A DNA stretch of 45,782 nucleotides. It comes from Bacteroidales bacterium. GTDB taxonomy: Bacteria > Bacteroidota > Bacteroidia > Bacteroidales > ML635J-15. Shown piece after piece: positions 32,010 to 41,352 of this stretch. Below the pieces are notes generated by a model. The model ran no database searches. It had not been told where the DNA came from and worked only from the letters and a program-made list of their open reading frames with translations. Within the stretch, counting starts at the first letter, position 1; each line of letters begins with the position of its first letter. Location: NCBI GenBank assembly GCA_017994175.1, contig JAGOLH010000016.1, forward strand, positions 2,907 to 48,688. The letters are read 5' to 3'. The position numbers and the translations under genes are program-made.

Positions 32010-32945
32010 TCAGAATTTGCTTATTAAATAGGCATGGGTTATTACCAATTCCTCGACGCTATAATCTTTGAAATCATTAGAGACAGAGACCCTTTGCAGG
32101 TCTTCGGGCTTCCCACGCCATATTTTTTCTTCAGTTACAGGAATATTCAGGCCTTCATACATTTTTTTGTAATCAACTAAACGAAGTCGATTCTGTGGCT
32201 GAATCGCATTATCGATTATTTTCCATTGACGTATGCTGTACTTAAGGAAGTTAAAAACAGTAATGCTTTTATCGAAATGAGCAAAATGGTCAGTCATATC
32301 AATTTGATGACTCATCAAACCATCTTTTTTTAATAGTCTGGTAAATTCTTTCAGAATATCGCAAAGCACCTCCTGGTGTATATGCTCAAATGTATTGTTT
32401 GAACAAATAAAATCGAAGCTTGTATCATCGAGGCCGGTTCTCCTTGCATCGCACACAATAGGTCTCATCCCTATGAGGGCATAGAAATCGTACAACGAAA
32501 AGTCGCTACCTTCGGCAACCAGATCAACAAGCTTTTTCCACTTGCCCTGATCAATATCAGGTAAATATTTATGCAATTCACCTGATTTATGCCATTCGAT
32601 AAATTTGTAAATACAGGCAAAAACAGACTTTTTGCTACTCCACGATCTGATGTCGATAGAAGTAATTTTACCAATTCCGCACAAATACATCGAAACCGGA
32701 ACAACAGGATACCACCCGGTGCCGAGTTCAAGTACCGAAACGCTCTTCCATAAAGAGAAATCTGTATACTTTCGCAGGTAGTTCAGGTGGTCGGATGCAG
32801 CCTGGATTTTATATCCAAAATGCACGTCGTCTAGATCCAGTCCTCTGGTAACATTTTTCTGAAAAAAATAATTCAGTTTCTCCTTGAAAGGGAAGAATGA
32901 TATAGTCTTCTGTACCAGTGCCTTAGATTTCCATTTTAACGACAT
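32010..32945 (-). CDS. Class I SAM-dependent methyltransferase
   Basis: A 311-residue protein with a Rossmann-type methyltransferase core. Motif I is VLELGTGWYPVVP (about residue 90), motif II ends in SIDIRS, the region near motif IV reads FDFICSNNTFEHI, and LLKKDGLMSHQIDMTDHFAHF follows. The N-terminal 80 residues and C-terminal 70 residues are extra to the core. Such proteins act on small molecules, lipids or sugars of the envelope; no substrate can be named from sequence or neighbours. Isolated, with a 98-bp gap to DUF486. Confidence 0.85.
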   Translation of the reverse strand: MSLKWKSKALVQKTISFFPFKEKLNYFFQKNVTRGLDLDDVHFGYKIQAASDHLNYLRKYTDFSLWKSVSVLELGTGWYPVVPVSMYLCGIGKITSIDIRSWSSKKSVFACIYKFIEWHKSGELHKYLPDIDQGKWKKLVDLVAEGSDFSLYDFYALIGMRPIVCDARRTGLDDTSFDFICSNNTFEHIHQEVLCDILKEFTRLLKKDGLMSHQIDMTDHFAHFDKSITVFNFLKYSIRQWKIIDNAIQPQNRLRLVDYKKMYEGLNIPVTEEKIWRGKPEDLQRVSVSNDFKDYSVEELVITHAYLISKF

Positions 32946-33045
32946 ACAGCCTTATGTGAGTTGCGGGATAAAAATATAAAAATTAAAATAAACCACATCA
33001 TTAATACGTCAATGAATCACCCTAAAAGAATAGGTTGAATGTTAT

Positions 33046-33078
33046 AAAAAAGGCACTCCGGGTTGGAATGCCTTTTTT
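33046..33078. terminator. Terminator, mainly for the BNR-repeat T9SS gene
   Basis: AAAAAAGGCA-C-TCC and GGA-A-TGCCTTTTTT form a stem with one mismatch around GGGTT. It has A- and T-runs on both sides, so it works in both directions. It lies 15 bp past the stop at 33094. Confidence 0.7.
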
Positions 33079-33093
33079 CGAATTCAAAACACA

Positions 33094-36045
33094 TTATCGC
33101 TTAATAAATTTGGCAGAGGTACGGGTATTACCATAAGTTAGAACAACCATGTAAACACCGTTATTAATATCGGTTACGTTGATTTGTTTTTGGTACTTTC
33201 CCTTAGTCACATTATTCAAATCGAAGGTTTTCACCAGTTTACCCTCAAGATTATATAGGCTGAGTCTGGCATTCGTAGTATTTTCGGTAATTTCAAAGGC
33301 CAGGTTGGCAATTTCGGTAACCGGATTCGGATAAATTAATAAATTAAGGTTTCCTTTGTCGGCAACGTTACTGCAAATTCCTACAGGGCCTTCGAATTCA
33401 GTGGATTTAAAAATACCGCGACCATGAGTGCCTGCCCAAATATAGCCATGATTTCTGATACCGTTATCGAGATGCACATCTTCCATCCAACCATTGGGGA
33501 TAATTTGCTGACGAAGGTGATACACAGGCACATAATCCATTCCTTCACCATTCTCGTCTGTCCAAACCGGATTGGCTGCAGTAATATCGCTGGTTGCAAA
33601 AACTCCAAATTCCGTACCCACGATTACTTTGCGTGAGTCGCTCCATACTATCAGTGCATCGTACACCGGCATTGCAGGCAGATTTCCCTGCTTTGAAACG
33701 AAACTCCCTGGACCGGTAGCTACCGCCGGGGCTGTATTAGCGCTGGTTGAGTAATACACATAATTGGTATTATCATAATTACCTAACGATACCACAACAT
33801 TGCCCGAAAATTCAGGGTCAACGCCAATTCCGGTTATGTGTCGGTCGTTGAAAACAGCAATCGGAGCAACTTCGAGCAGGTAAGTTGAGAAGTCGGCATC
33901 TCTGGCGCTGTCTTTTCTGTGAACATTAAAATCACCAACCCGGTACAAAACCGAACCATTAAAAAATCCGCCATTAATCCAATTGGTTGCAAAATACAGG
34001 TAGGCACCATCGGCGCTCCATTCAAGACATTGAACTACTTCGTAATTATTGGTTTCGTTGCGAACCTTTGCAACGGGTATCCAGTTTGCAGAAACACGGA
34101 AATTGAGCGCATCCTTTGTTATCCAAACACTGCCTTTAAAGCCTACTGCCAAACGCGATTGATAATGATCGGCCACTTCCAGGGTGTCGTCGTGTGCTAA
34201 AGGTTCATCGAGAACTTTTTTCACATAATGTTCTTTTATGTTACTTTCTACATACACAATTTCACCAGCAGCATAATCGCGGTCTGCTATTTTTGTAAGC
34301 ATTTCAATGCTGTTCAGGTCGTTGAAAGACTCCCACAAGCTAATAGGTGTAACAAATGAGTGTCCGCTTTCTTCTGCACCAGGGTTGAGCTGATTAGAGA
34401 GTCGTGCATTATAGAAAGGAGCCATTGTTTCGCCATTATCTTCGGAACGGTACAAGCTACCATAATATATTGTGCTGAATAAAATACTTGGTTCTATCTG
34501 TGATATTTCGCTGTAACCACCATCGCCTCCCGACACCTCTACTGCTTCATTTTGAAGACCTGAAGTAATAGTACGATCCGGGTCAATAAACAGAGTTCCA
34601 TTATCCTGAGTCCCTCCGATTAAGTTATTGGTTCCATCGTGGCCGATAGCATAGAACTGGGTAACTCCAAAGTTCTTGTTCAATGTCGTCCAGGTGTTAC
34701 CTCTGTTTATAGAACGATGAATTCCACCATCGCTGCCCACATACACTATATCGGGGTTATTCGGATTAAAGCGTATTTCGTGCTGATCGGCATGTACATA
34801 CATTGGACTGGCAATATCGAGGCTCCAGTACGATAACATTTCCCAACCAGTTGAAAGTCCCCATTTCCACATGCTGTACTGGCCACCAACCATGATTTCG
34901 TTTGCATTATCGGGAAAAACGGCTATAATATTGTCGTAATCGCCTTGTTCGCCAAGAGGATTAAATTCGGTGCTACCTCCGGGTCCGATAATTGACCAAG
35001 TCAAGCCACCATCGGTGGAACGGTAAATGTTGAGCAATGAGCGATCGGATTTGGTGGTTTGGGCATACATGATATTTTTATCGGAAGGAGCAATAGCGAG
35101 TTCAGTTCGTATTGATGTTGTAGGCAGTTCACCTTCATCAGAACCGGTAACCTTAACCCATGAATCAGATGCTCCTGCTTCATGCGAAACATAAACCTGA
35201 ATACCCAGATCAACGATAATTGAATTTCCGTCGGAACTGATTTCGACATCGCCGCAAACTTCATTTATCGGGAAGCCGGCTATATTTAAAATTGGATTGG
35301 TCCAGGTAAGTCCGCCATCGGTGGTCATTTGCAAACCGCGCTTGGTAGCAGCATATACGGTGTTGGGTTCTGAAGGGTGAGCTACCATTTTATTAACAAA
35401 GACGAAAGTATTTTTACTATCAGATGTTGACCATGTTGCACTCAGACGTGTAAATGTTTCACCATCGGTTGATTTCCATATCCCGGCTCCCTGAAACCCG
35501 GTATTCTGAGAACCATAAGGGTTGGCAAAGAATTCACCGGTACCGAAGTAGATATCTCCGTTTGAAGTTTGGCAGATAGAGCTAATATTCAAATTCGGAA
35601 TAAGTGCTGTTTCATTGTCTCCGGCATATTTCACCTGATTCCAGCTTGTGCCTCCAGTGGTTGATTTCCACAATCCCCCTGAAACGCCTCCTGCATAAAT
35701 TATATCGGTGTTGTCTTCGTCAACCAGAATTGCCCTGCAACGGCCACCAATATTTGATGGTCCGGCGAACTGCCAGTTCAAGCCCATGGCATTACGCGAG
35801 GACTGCATTCTTCCAATCTGCCTGATTGCATTTTCAACAGCTCCCGGATTGATTTGGCCTGTTTGTACATTGGCCTGACGTTCGTAAATCCATTTGGCAG
35901 CTCCCGAAAAACTGTTGTGCTGAAGCTGCATTGTTGTGTTATCGGGTTGATACACAGCTTGTGCATTCCTTTGCTGGGAAACCGCCAGAATTATACCACC
36001 GGAAACCAATAAAACCAACAACGTGAATAAAGTTAACTTTCTCAT
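33094..36045 (-). CDS. T9SS-exported BNR/sortilin-like repeat protein
   Basis: A 983-residue secreted protein with a signal peptide or anchor (about 1–29) and a large beta-propeller region at about 90–870. It is marked by repeated Asp-box motifs of the S-x-D-x-G-x-T-W type: STTGGTSW, STDGETF, TTDGGLTW, STDGGLTW, SINRGNTW and SEDNGETM. Such WD40/YVTN/BNR-like proteins resemble sialidase or xyloglucanase propellers; many are binding proteins rather than enzymes, and I see no catalytic triad to claim. A T9SS type A tail ends it (LLIYPNPVTE, GVYMVVLTYG, SAKFIKR). Stand-alone gene with a terminator at 33046–33078. Confidence 0.92.
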   Translation of the reverse strand: MRKLTLFTLLVLLVSGGIILAVSQQRNAQAVYQPDNTTMQLQHNSFSGAAKWIYERQANVQTGQINPGAVENAIRQIGRMQSSRNAMGLNWQFAGPSNIGGRCRAILVDEDNTDIIYAGGVSGGLWKSTTGGTSWNQVKYAGDNETALIPNLNISSICQTSNGDIYFGTGEFFANPYGSQNTGFQGAGIWKSTDGETFTRLSATWSTSDSKNTFVFVNKMVAHPSEPNTVYAATKRGLQMTTDGGLTWTNPILNIAGFPINEVCGDVEISSDGNSIIVDLGIQVYVSHEAGASDSWVKVTGSDEGELPTTSIRTELAIAPSDKNIMYAQTTKSDRSLLNIYRSTDGGLTWSIIGPGGSTEFNPLGEQGDYDNIIAVFPDNANEIMVGGQYSMWKWGLSTGWEMLSYWSLDIASPMYVHADQHEIRFNPNNPDIVYVGSDGGIHRSINRGNTWTTLNKNFGVTQFYAIGHDGTNNLIGGTQDNGTLFIDPDRTITSGLQNEAVEVSGGDGGYSEISQIEPSILFSTIYYGSLYRSEDNGETMAPFYNARLSNQLNPGAEESGHSFVTPISLWESFNDLNSIEMLTKIADRDYAAGEIVYVESNIKEHYVKKVLDEPLAHDDTLEVADHYQSRLAVGFKGSVWITKDALNFRVSANWIPVAKVRNETNNYEVVQCLEWSADGAYLYFATNWINGGFFNGSVLYRVGDFNVHRKDSARDADFSTYLLEVAPIAVFNDRHITGIGVDPEFSGNVVVSLGNYDNTNYVYYSTSANTAPAVATGPGSFVSKQGNLPAMPVYDALIVWSDSRKVIVGTEFGVFATSDITAANPVWTDENGEGMDYVPVYHLRQQIIPNGWMEDVHLDNGIRNHGYIWAGTHGRGIFKSTEFEGPVGICSNVADKGNLNLLIYPNPVTEIANLAFEITENTTNARLSLYNLEGKLVKTFDLNNVTKGKYQKQINVTDINNGVYMVVLTYGNTRTSAKFIKR

Positions 36046-36157
36046 AATAAATTATTTACGTAAAATTTTAATAACCATTGCATATCCATTTTGCAAACTC
36101 CTAATATAATTTGATTTTTTTATAAAAACAAAGAAAAATATTCACACACCAAAATAT

Positions 36158-37000
36158 TTAATTCAACTGCTCCTTTCGTTGGCTTTTACGGACTTCTCGA
36201 CTCAGAACAGCATTGTACTTAGAACCGAAACGGTAGGATAAATACACGTATAGAAACAAATTTTTATCATTTTCAGCCATAATTTCGACCTTGCGGAAAT
36301 AGACATCGAATTCTACGCCTCCCTCAATCACGTTTGTCTTCATTACATTCTTACTCAGATCGAATGCAATTGCCGACTTCACAAAGATTCCAGGAACGAT
36401 TTTAATTTCATCAAGACCGTATTTGAAAGGGGCTTTCGAGTATACATCGGTTGGGTTGTATTTATGTATGTCCATCCGGTGTATGTTAGTGTAGTAAACA
36501 ACATAGTCACCAGCATCTTTCGAGCTGTCGACAAGCTCATAATAAACCGGCTTTTCAACACCCAAGATCCCTCCGGCTCCAAAAATTGCATGAACCGAAA
36601 TACTGCCTTTATCCTGTTTTTCTATAAACATATTGTTTATTCCAAAACCCAGTTTAAGGTTTTGAAAGGAGTTCATTTTCCCATAAACAAATTTTTTACT
36701 GACTTCAAAGTATGGATTGATTACCCGTATCTCTTTGGGGTCTTTAATATAATTTACCTGAGCTTCGTAAAAGTACCTTAGCTTAAAATTAATACGTTTC
36801 GAAAAACGGTAATCAGCACCAAATCCATTGGAATTCAGTTTAAACCCAAAGGAATTCTCATTATAATTATCGGGTTCCCGTTCAGTTTCTATTTCACCTT
36901 GAGCATACAAATAATTCCCAATGACTGAAACAAAAAAAAACAGAATGATACAGAATATATATGTTGATCCTTTCATCATTCCCTTTACACAAATACCCAT
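36158..37000 (-). CDS. Predicted outer-membrane beta-barrel protein
   Basis: A 280-residue protein. The signal sequence (GSTYIFCIILFFFVSVIGNY, then LYAQ) is followed by alternating amphipathic strands such as FGFKLNSNGFGADYRF and INFKLRYFYEAQVNY, and a C-terminal YVYLSYRFG strand, all typical of small outer-membrane barrels. No named family is recognised. The first ATG is at 37000; an ATG at 36979, just before the signal sequence and behind an AAAGGGA ribosome-binding-like stretch, is the likelier real start. It follows the small lipoprotein gene 37048–37179 after 47–68 bp with no terminator, so the two are probably co-transcribed from the strong promoter at 37232. Confidence 0.75.
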   Translation of the reverse strand: MGICVKGMMKGSTYIFCIILFFFVSVIGNYLYAQGEIETEREPDNYNENSFGFKLNSNGFGADYRFSKRINFKLRYFYEAQVNYIKDPKEIRVINPYFEVSKKFVYGKMNSFQNLKLGFGINNMFIEKQDKGSISVHAIFGAGGILGVEKPVYYELVDSSKDAGDYVVYYTNIHRMDIHKYNPTDVYSKAPFKYGLDEIKIVPGIFVKSAIAFDLSKNVMKTNVIEGGVEFDVYFRKVEIMAENDKNLFLYVYLSYRFGSKYNAVLSREVRKSQRKEQLN

Positions 37001-37047
37001 ACCTTATAATTCGCATATAAGATACAGAAATAATATTTTAATAATCG

Positions 37048-37179
37048 TCAGCCGTTATTTTCAACTTGCTGGGGTTCTGACGAGCTGTACGCCGGACAAT
37101 CCTGGGTTCCCTTACACGAGTAGAGACCAATGCATAACAGTGCAAGAACAGCAATAATAATTAATGTGCTTTTTTTCAT
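37048..37179 (-). CDS. Tiny 43-residue lipoprotein with CPAY motif
   Basis: This short gene starts at 37179, MKKSTLIIIAVLALL, followed by a lipobox LYSC with C22 as the lipidated cysteine. The mature peptide is only 22 residues and contains DCPAYSSSE. A C-P-A-Y motif in tiny lipoproteins recurs in Bacteroidota from memory; its role is unknown. A promoter with the exact phylum consensus lies just upstream, and the beta-barrel gene follows on the same strand. The lipid anchor plus barrel partner suggests an accessory subunit (inference). Confidence 0.75.
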   Translation of the reverse strand: MKKSTLIIIAVLALLCIGLYSCKGTQDCPAYSSSEPQQVENNG

Positions 37180-37231
37180 CGTAAAATTTATTAGAACATC
37201 GTTTGAGGTTTATTCAAACCACTATAAACTA

Positions 37232-37262
37232 CAAAATTAGTCGTCCACAATCTTAATTACAA
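37232..37262 (-). promoter_or_regulatory. Promoter of the small lipoprotein/barrel operon
   Basis: On the minus strand, TTG (37262–37260), a 20-bp spacer and TAATTTTG (37239–37232): perfect -7 box and ideal spacing. The leader contains a small hairpin, GTTTGA/TCAAAC (37219–37201). Confidence 0.6.
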
Positions 37263-37304
37263 TTTATTCCTCGAAATTTTATTAACATAGTAACGTTTAA
37301 TAAA

Positions 37305-37335
37305 AAAATGGACAAGGGAAAGCCCTGTCCATTTT
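37305..37335 (-). terminator. Terminator of the 1266-residue T9SS gene
   Basis: AAAATGGACA and TGTCCATTTT plus GGG/CCC form a 13-bp stem with one bulged A around AAAG. On the minus strand it is followed by a T-run. It lies 20 bp past the stop at 37356. Confidence 0.75.
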
Positions 37336-37355
37336 ATAACTTATTGAATTAGTTT

Positions 37356-40300
37356 TTATTGTACAACTACGGTTCTTGTTATTGTGATTCCGTTTGTTGT
37401 AATTCTAATAATATATAATCCCTGTTGCAGACTGCTGATGTCCATTTTCAACAATCCTGATCCTGTTACTTCCGAAAGCACTGTTTTACCGGTTGCATCA
37501 AACAAGCTAACAGCCTTTTCTCCGGTAACGGAACCGAAATCAATATTTAACATCGCACTGGCAGGATTTGGATAAACAGCCAACTGTGCAATCATCTCAG
37601 GATCTACTCCTATACCTTCAACAACTGTGATAAGTACTTCGTCGTAAGTTTCGCAGCCGTTCGCAGAAGTTACAAGCACCCAGAACAGATGTTCGCCAAC
37701 TCCAAGTTGGGCTCCGTTAATTACAATATAATCAGTCGTTGCTTCGTTGCTCCACAAATATGAAGCATAACCCGGATAGTTTCCGAGGATAACCGTTTGA
37801 TCTTCGCTTATAGTGTTATCTGGCCCAAGGTTAACAACCGGAACTGGCAGCACGGTAAGGTAAAGGCTATCACTGTTGCTGCATCCGAATTCATCGGTGA
37901 TAGTAACAATATAGTTGCCCATGGTGTCTGCTATGATTTCTTGTGTGGTTTCCCCTGTATTCCAAAGGTAGGACATATTATCCACAGCGTTGATAGTAAT
38001 TGAAAATCCGTCGCAGATAGTTGTATCGTTTGCAAGCTCAATAACCGGCAGGTCTCTGAAGTACACATTTATTTCATCGGATCCTGAGCAGCCATACTGA
38101 TCGGTAACAGTTACTGAGTAATCGCCCGATTCAGTTACAGCAAGAGTATCAGCATCGGAGCTATCTGACCAAAGCCATGATATCCCCATAAGCGGGTCCA
38201 GAACAACAGTTTGTCCATGGCATGACTCAATGTCATCGCCAAGGTTAACAATAATAAAATTGTTGAAGTTCACTTGAATATCATCGCTTACCGAACATCC
38301 GTGTTCATTATAAATTGTAAGAGTGTATAAACCTGTTTCTGTAACAGTAATAGAATTTGTTTCTTCTCCCGTATTCCACAGGTATGAATCGGCTTCAACC
38401 GGTGAGGTAAGTTCTGCTTCGGCACCAATACACAGGTTAATTTCTTCGCCGAGGTCGAATTCTTCAGGATTGCTTGCCTGAATAACTTCTATTTCGTCGG
38501 TAGCGGTGCAGGAAGCCTGGGTAACCGTAAGCGAATAGGTTCCGGCTTCTGTAACCAGAATGCTGTTTTCTACAGTCTCATTACTCCATGCATAAGTACC
38601 CGGTATCGGGGATGAAATTTCGACAGAACCATCAGGGCAGATATAGATATCTTCTCCGAGATTGAGGGTTAATTCTTCGGCAAATGCAACTTCAACGCTA
38701 TCAACTGCAGTACAGCCGTATTCATCGGAAACCGTAACAAAATACTCACCATTTTCGGTAACAGTAAGCGTAGGTTCAACGCTGCTGCCCCAGTCGTAAC
38801 CCATAAATATACCGGGGTTCAGTATTACCTCATAACCTGTACAGTACGAGGCATTTTCCCCAAGCTCAGGCATTGGAATCGAAATGGTTACATCCATTGT
38901 GTCGGAAATAGCCTGAAGTTCTTCTGCTGTTGCAACACAAACATATTGACCTTCTTCGCTGACAGTAATACTGTTTTCGGTAAAGCCCAGCAATGTTTCT
39001 CCATTATACCATGCATAGGTAATGTTTTCGGCACCTGTAACTACCACAGTAAGCACAACCTCTGTGCCTTCGCAAACTATCATATCAGGTGATTGCGATT
39101 CAATTATAAGCTCGTCTTGTGCCTCCTGAACAGTAATTATCGCCCAATCATCGGCAAGTAAATAATCTTCAGTACCAAAGCCAGCTTCGGTATTTGTCAC
39201 CGTATTCATATGAAAAATATAATAAGCTTGTGGGAGATTATGAATTGTAATGCTCCAGGTAATTGTCAAACCGGCGTGTCCGGACAAAGGTGTTCGTGCC
39301 GACTCAATCAATTCGCTCAGGTAAATCTCATATATACCGGAAGGTAATTCAAATGATCCAAGATCGGCATGTCCGCCCATATTATCATCATACACAATAT
39401 CGACTGTAGCTCCTGATGGGGTAACATCTTCAAAAGTAATCAGAGCATCTGTCAGGTATTCACTCAGTATAGGGTCGATAGTTTCAGGATATACAGCAAC
39501 TGCTGTTAGTACGGCATCGTTACCTTGAGTTATCACCTGCGATTCCGGTGTAATTGTAAGAGATGATGCTTCAAAAACTTCATATAGCGCATCAACAATA
39601 TTGCTTGTTACAAAAACATCCAGCACATCCGAAGCAAGAATAAACGTACTGTAAGGGCCATCGGTATTGTCATCGCACAACGAGGCAATTTCAGCCTGAT
39701 ATTGGCCAACGCCAAGCCCTGTAATTGTTATTGTCCAAACATCGGTTATTCCGGAATGACCTGAAAGTAATGCAGGGCTTGTGCCAAGCATCTGCGACAA
39801 TGTAAGTACTGAAGTACCTGCTTCCGGAGCGTAATTTACATCAATACCATATCCTGTATGTACAATGTTGATATTCAATCCAGCCATTAAAGGATCGGTA
39901 AATGAAATGTAAGCATCAACGTAATAACCCGTAGGCAGGTCAGGTGAAAAAGTTGCATACTGAATTGTAACATCAAAACTCACATCCTCACCGTGCAAAA
40001 CTGTGATTGGGTTGGGTTCAACCGTAAGCGATGAATTATTCTGAGCGTCAGCAATTGCTATTTCGATGGGATTTCCGAGCTCTACAATATCATCGAGCGA
40101 ACGGGGAAGTATTTTATAGGCTGAATTAGCATAATCAACAATACCTGTAATACTGTATGTTGTTCCCAGAGTGGGTGTATATGCAAATATAAAGTCATCA
40201 ATATTTATTGCCCCTGACCCATCGTCAACTGTCCATTCTCCGAAACCGGCATCTTCATTAGTGCATGCTGCGTTTTCGACTTTTACCAAAACACCTTCAT

Positions 40301-41156
40301 ACAGTTCTCCTGCGGCAGCCAGTGTAGTAACAACAACTGCATCGGGAAGGGTGTTATCCACTGAATTCACGTTATATTCCGAAACTGAGGTAAGTTCCGT
40401 TTTGCCGTTGTATTCATCAACAATTGCCTTTATTGTAAGGCTGTCACCAAGAAGTGGGTCGTGTGCATTGTCGTAAACAAAAATTCCGTTCCATGCACCG
40501 GCTCCGTCCTGAATAAAATAACCCGTGGCAAAAACTCCGGTAACAATACCACTGGTAATAACCATGTCGCCATCATAAGGCGAGGCGCCTGTATTTCCCT
40601 GTATTTCAGCAATGGTATATTCCGGAATAACAGGCACCGACCATAACTCGAATGATGGGTTCTGAATAAGGTTTATTCCTGCGTTTTCAGTGAAACTTGC
40701 ATTATCAATAATCAATTCTGCATCTCCATCCCAGTTTCCCGAAATATCATAAAACCTGAGTAGTACATATGCTGATGTTGCTTCAGCCGGTACAGTACCG
40801 CTGTATGTAAGCGTCTGAAAAGTAGCTTGGTCTGCAGAATAAATGGTTGAATAATCGTTTGCAGAACTCCAGATTATTGCCATTCTCACCCTGCCGGCAA
40901 CATCATTGTCGTACACGTCGAGAGTATACACAAAACTTGCTCCTCCTGTAACGGAGAACGACTCAGAACGAATGTCCTCATTGGCAGTTCCCGTGAAAAC
41001 AACTTTCAAAGCTTTTGCACCTTCACTAACCGTTGTGGTTTCTTCACTCACCGTGATCAGCGATGTGGCCACCGTCCAGTTATCAGGGGTGCTCTGAGCA
41101 CTCAAACCCAATGAAAACACAAACAGTGCAACCGATAAAATGTACAGTTTTTTCAT
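37356..41156 (-). CDS. Large T9SS-exported multidomain adhesin-like protein
   Basis: A 1266-residue secreted protein. In order: signal peptide (1–20); a carbohydrate-binding-like beta-sandwich ending in NPSFELWS (about 22–165); an OB-like domain of the nuclease-associated type with ITSGIVTGVFATGYFIQDG (about 168–350); two related 130–150-residue beta domains with LSGHSGIT and LSGHAGLT landmarks (about 365–645); an Ig-like module (about 660–735); six SprB-like gliding-motility modules with NLGxDxxxC...YLWxTGE...SVTVTDxxGC (about 740–1170); and a T9SS tail (VYPNPASAML, GLYIIRITTNG, VVVQ). No nuclease catalytic domain is seen despite the OB domain. Probably surface-exposed and adhesive (inference). 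Confidence 0.9.
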   Translation of the reverse strand: MKKLYILSVALFVFSLGLSAQSTPDNWTVATSLITVSEETTTVSEGAKALKVVFTGTANEDIRSESFSVTGGASFVYTLDVYDNDVAGRVRMAIIWSSANDYSTIYSADQATFQTLTYSGTVPAEATSAYVLLRFYDISGNWDGDAELIIDNASFTENAGINLIQNPSFELWSVPVIPEYTIAEIQGNTGASPYDGDMVITSGIVTGVFATGYFIQDGAGAWNGIFVYDNAHDPLLGDSLTIKAIVDEYNGKTELTSVSEYNVNSVDNTLPDAVVVTTLAAAGELYEGVLVKVENAACTNEDAGFGEWTVDDGSGAINIDDFIFAYTPTLGTTYSITGIVDYANSAYKILPRSLDDIVELGNPIEIAIADAQNNSSLTVEPNPITVLHGEDVSFDVTIQYATFSPDLPTGYYVDAYISFTDPLMAGLNINIVHTGYGIDVNYAPEAGTSVLTLSQMLGTSPALLSGHSGITDVWTITITGLGVGQYQAEIASLCDDNTDGPYSTFILASDVLDVFVTSNIVDALYEVFEASSLTITPESQVITQGNDAVLTAVAVYPETIDPILSEYLTDALITFEDVTPSGATVDIVYDDNMGGHADLGSFELPSGIYEIYLSELIESARTPLSGHAGLTITWSITIHNLPQAYYIFHMNTVTNTEAGFGTEDYLLADDWAIITVQEAQDELIIESQSPDMIVCEGTEVVLTVVVTGAENITYAWYNGETLLGFTENSITVSEEGQYVCVATAEELQAISDTMDVTISIPMPELGENASYCTGYEVILNPGIFMGYDWGSSVEPTLTVTENGEYFVTVSDEYGCTAVDSVEVAFAEELTLNLGEDIYICPDGSVEISSPIPGTYAWSNETVENSILVTEAGTYSLTVTQASCTATDEIEVIQASNPEEFDLGEEINLCIGAEAELTSPVEADSYLWNTGEETNSITVTETGLYTLTIYNEHGCSVSDDIQVNFNNFIIVNLGDDIESCHGQTVVLDPLMGISWLWSDSSDADTLAVTESGDYSVTVTDQYGCSGSDEINVYFRDLPVIELANDTTICDGFSITINAVDNMSYLWNTGETTQEIIADTMGNYIVTITDEFGCSNSDSLYLTVLPVPVVNLGPDNTISEDQTVILGNYPGYASYLWSNEATTDYIVINGAQLGVGEHLFWVLVTSANGCETYDEVLITVVEGIGVDPEMIAQLAVYPNPASAMLNIDFGSVTGEKAVSLFDATGKTVLSEVTGSGLLKMDISSLQQGLYIIRITTNGITITRTVVVQ

Positions 41157-41306
41157 AATAAATCATTTTAATTTTTCGTGGATAAATATATTAAATTTTG
41201 CTTTAGCGAAAAAAAATATTGCCGGTTTTTATCAATTATAAAATGAACAATGCTGCAAGAGTAAAAATAATTTTATTAAAATCGAAAGGTTGTAATTGAA
41301 AAAATA

Positions 41307-41314
41307 TACATTTG
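41307..41314 (+). promoter_or_regulatory. Promoter -7 box of the MFS gene
   Basis: TACATTTG is a perfect TAnnTTTG match, 39 bp before the ATG at 41353. It falls inside a longer frame from a TTG at 41296, which it rules out as the start. Confidence 0.5.
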
Positions 41315-41352
41315 TTTGCTTATTTTTCAAAGAACAATTAAAACTTAAAGCT

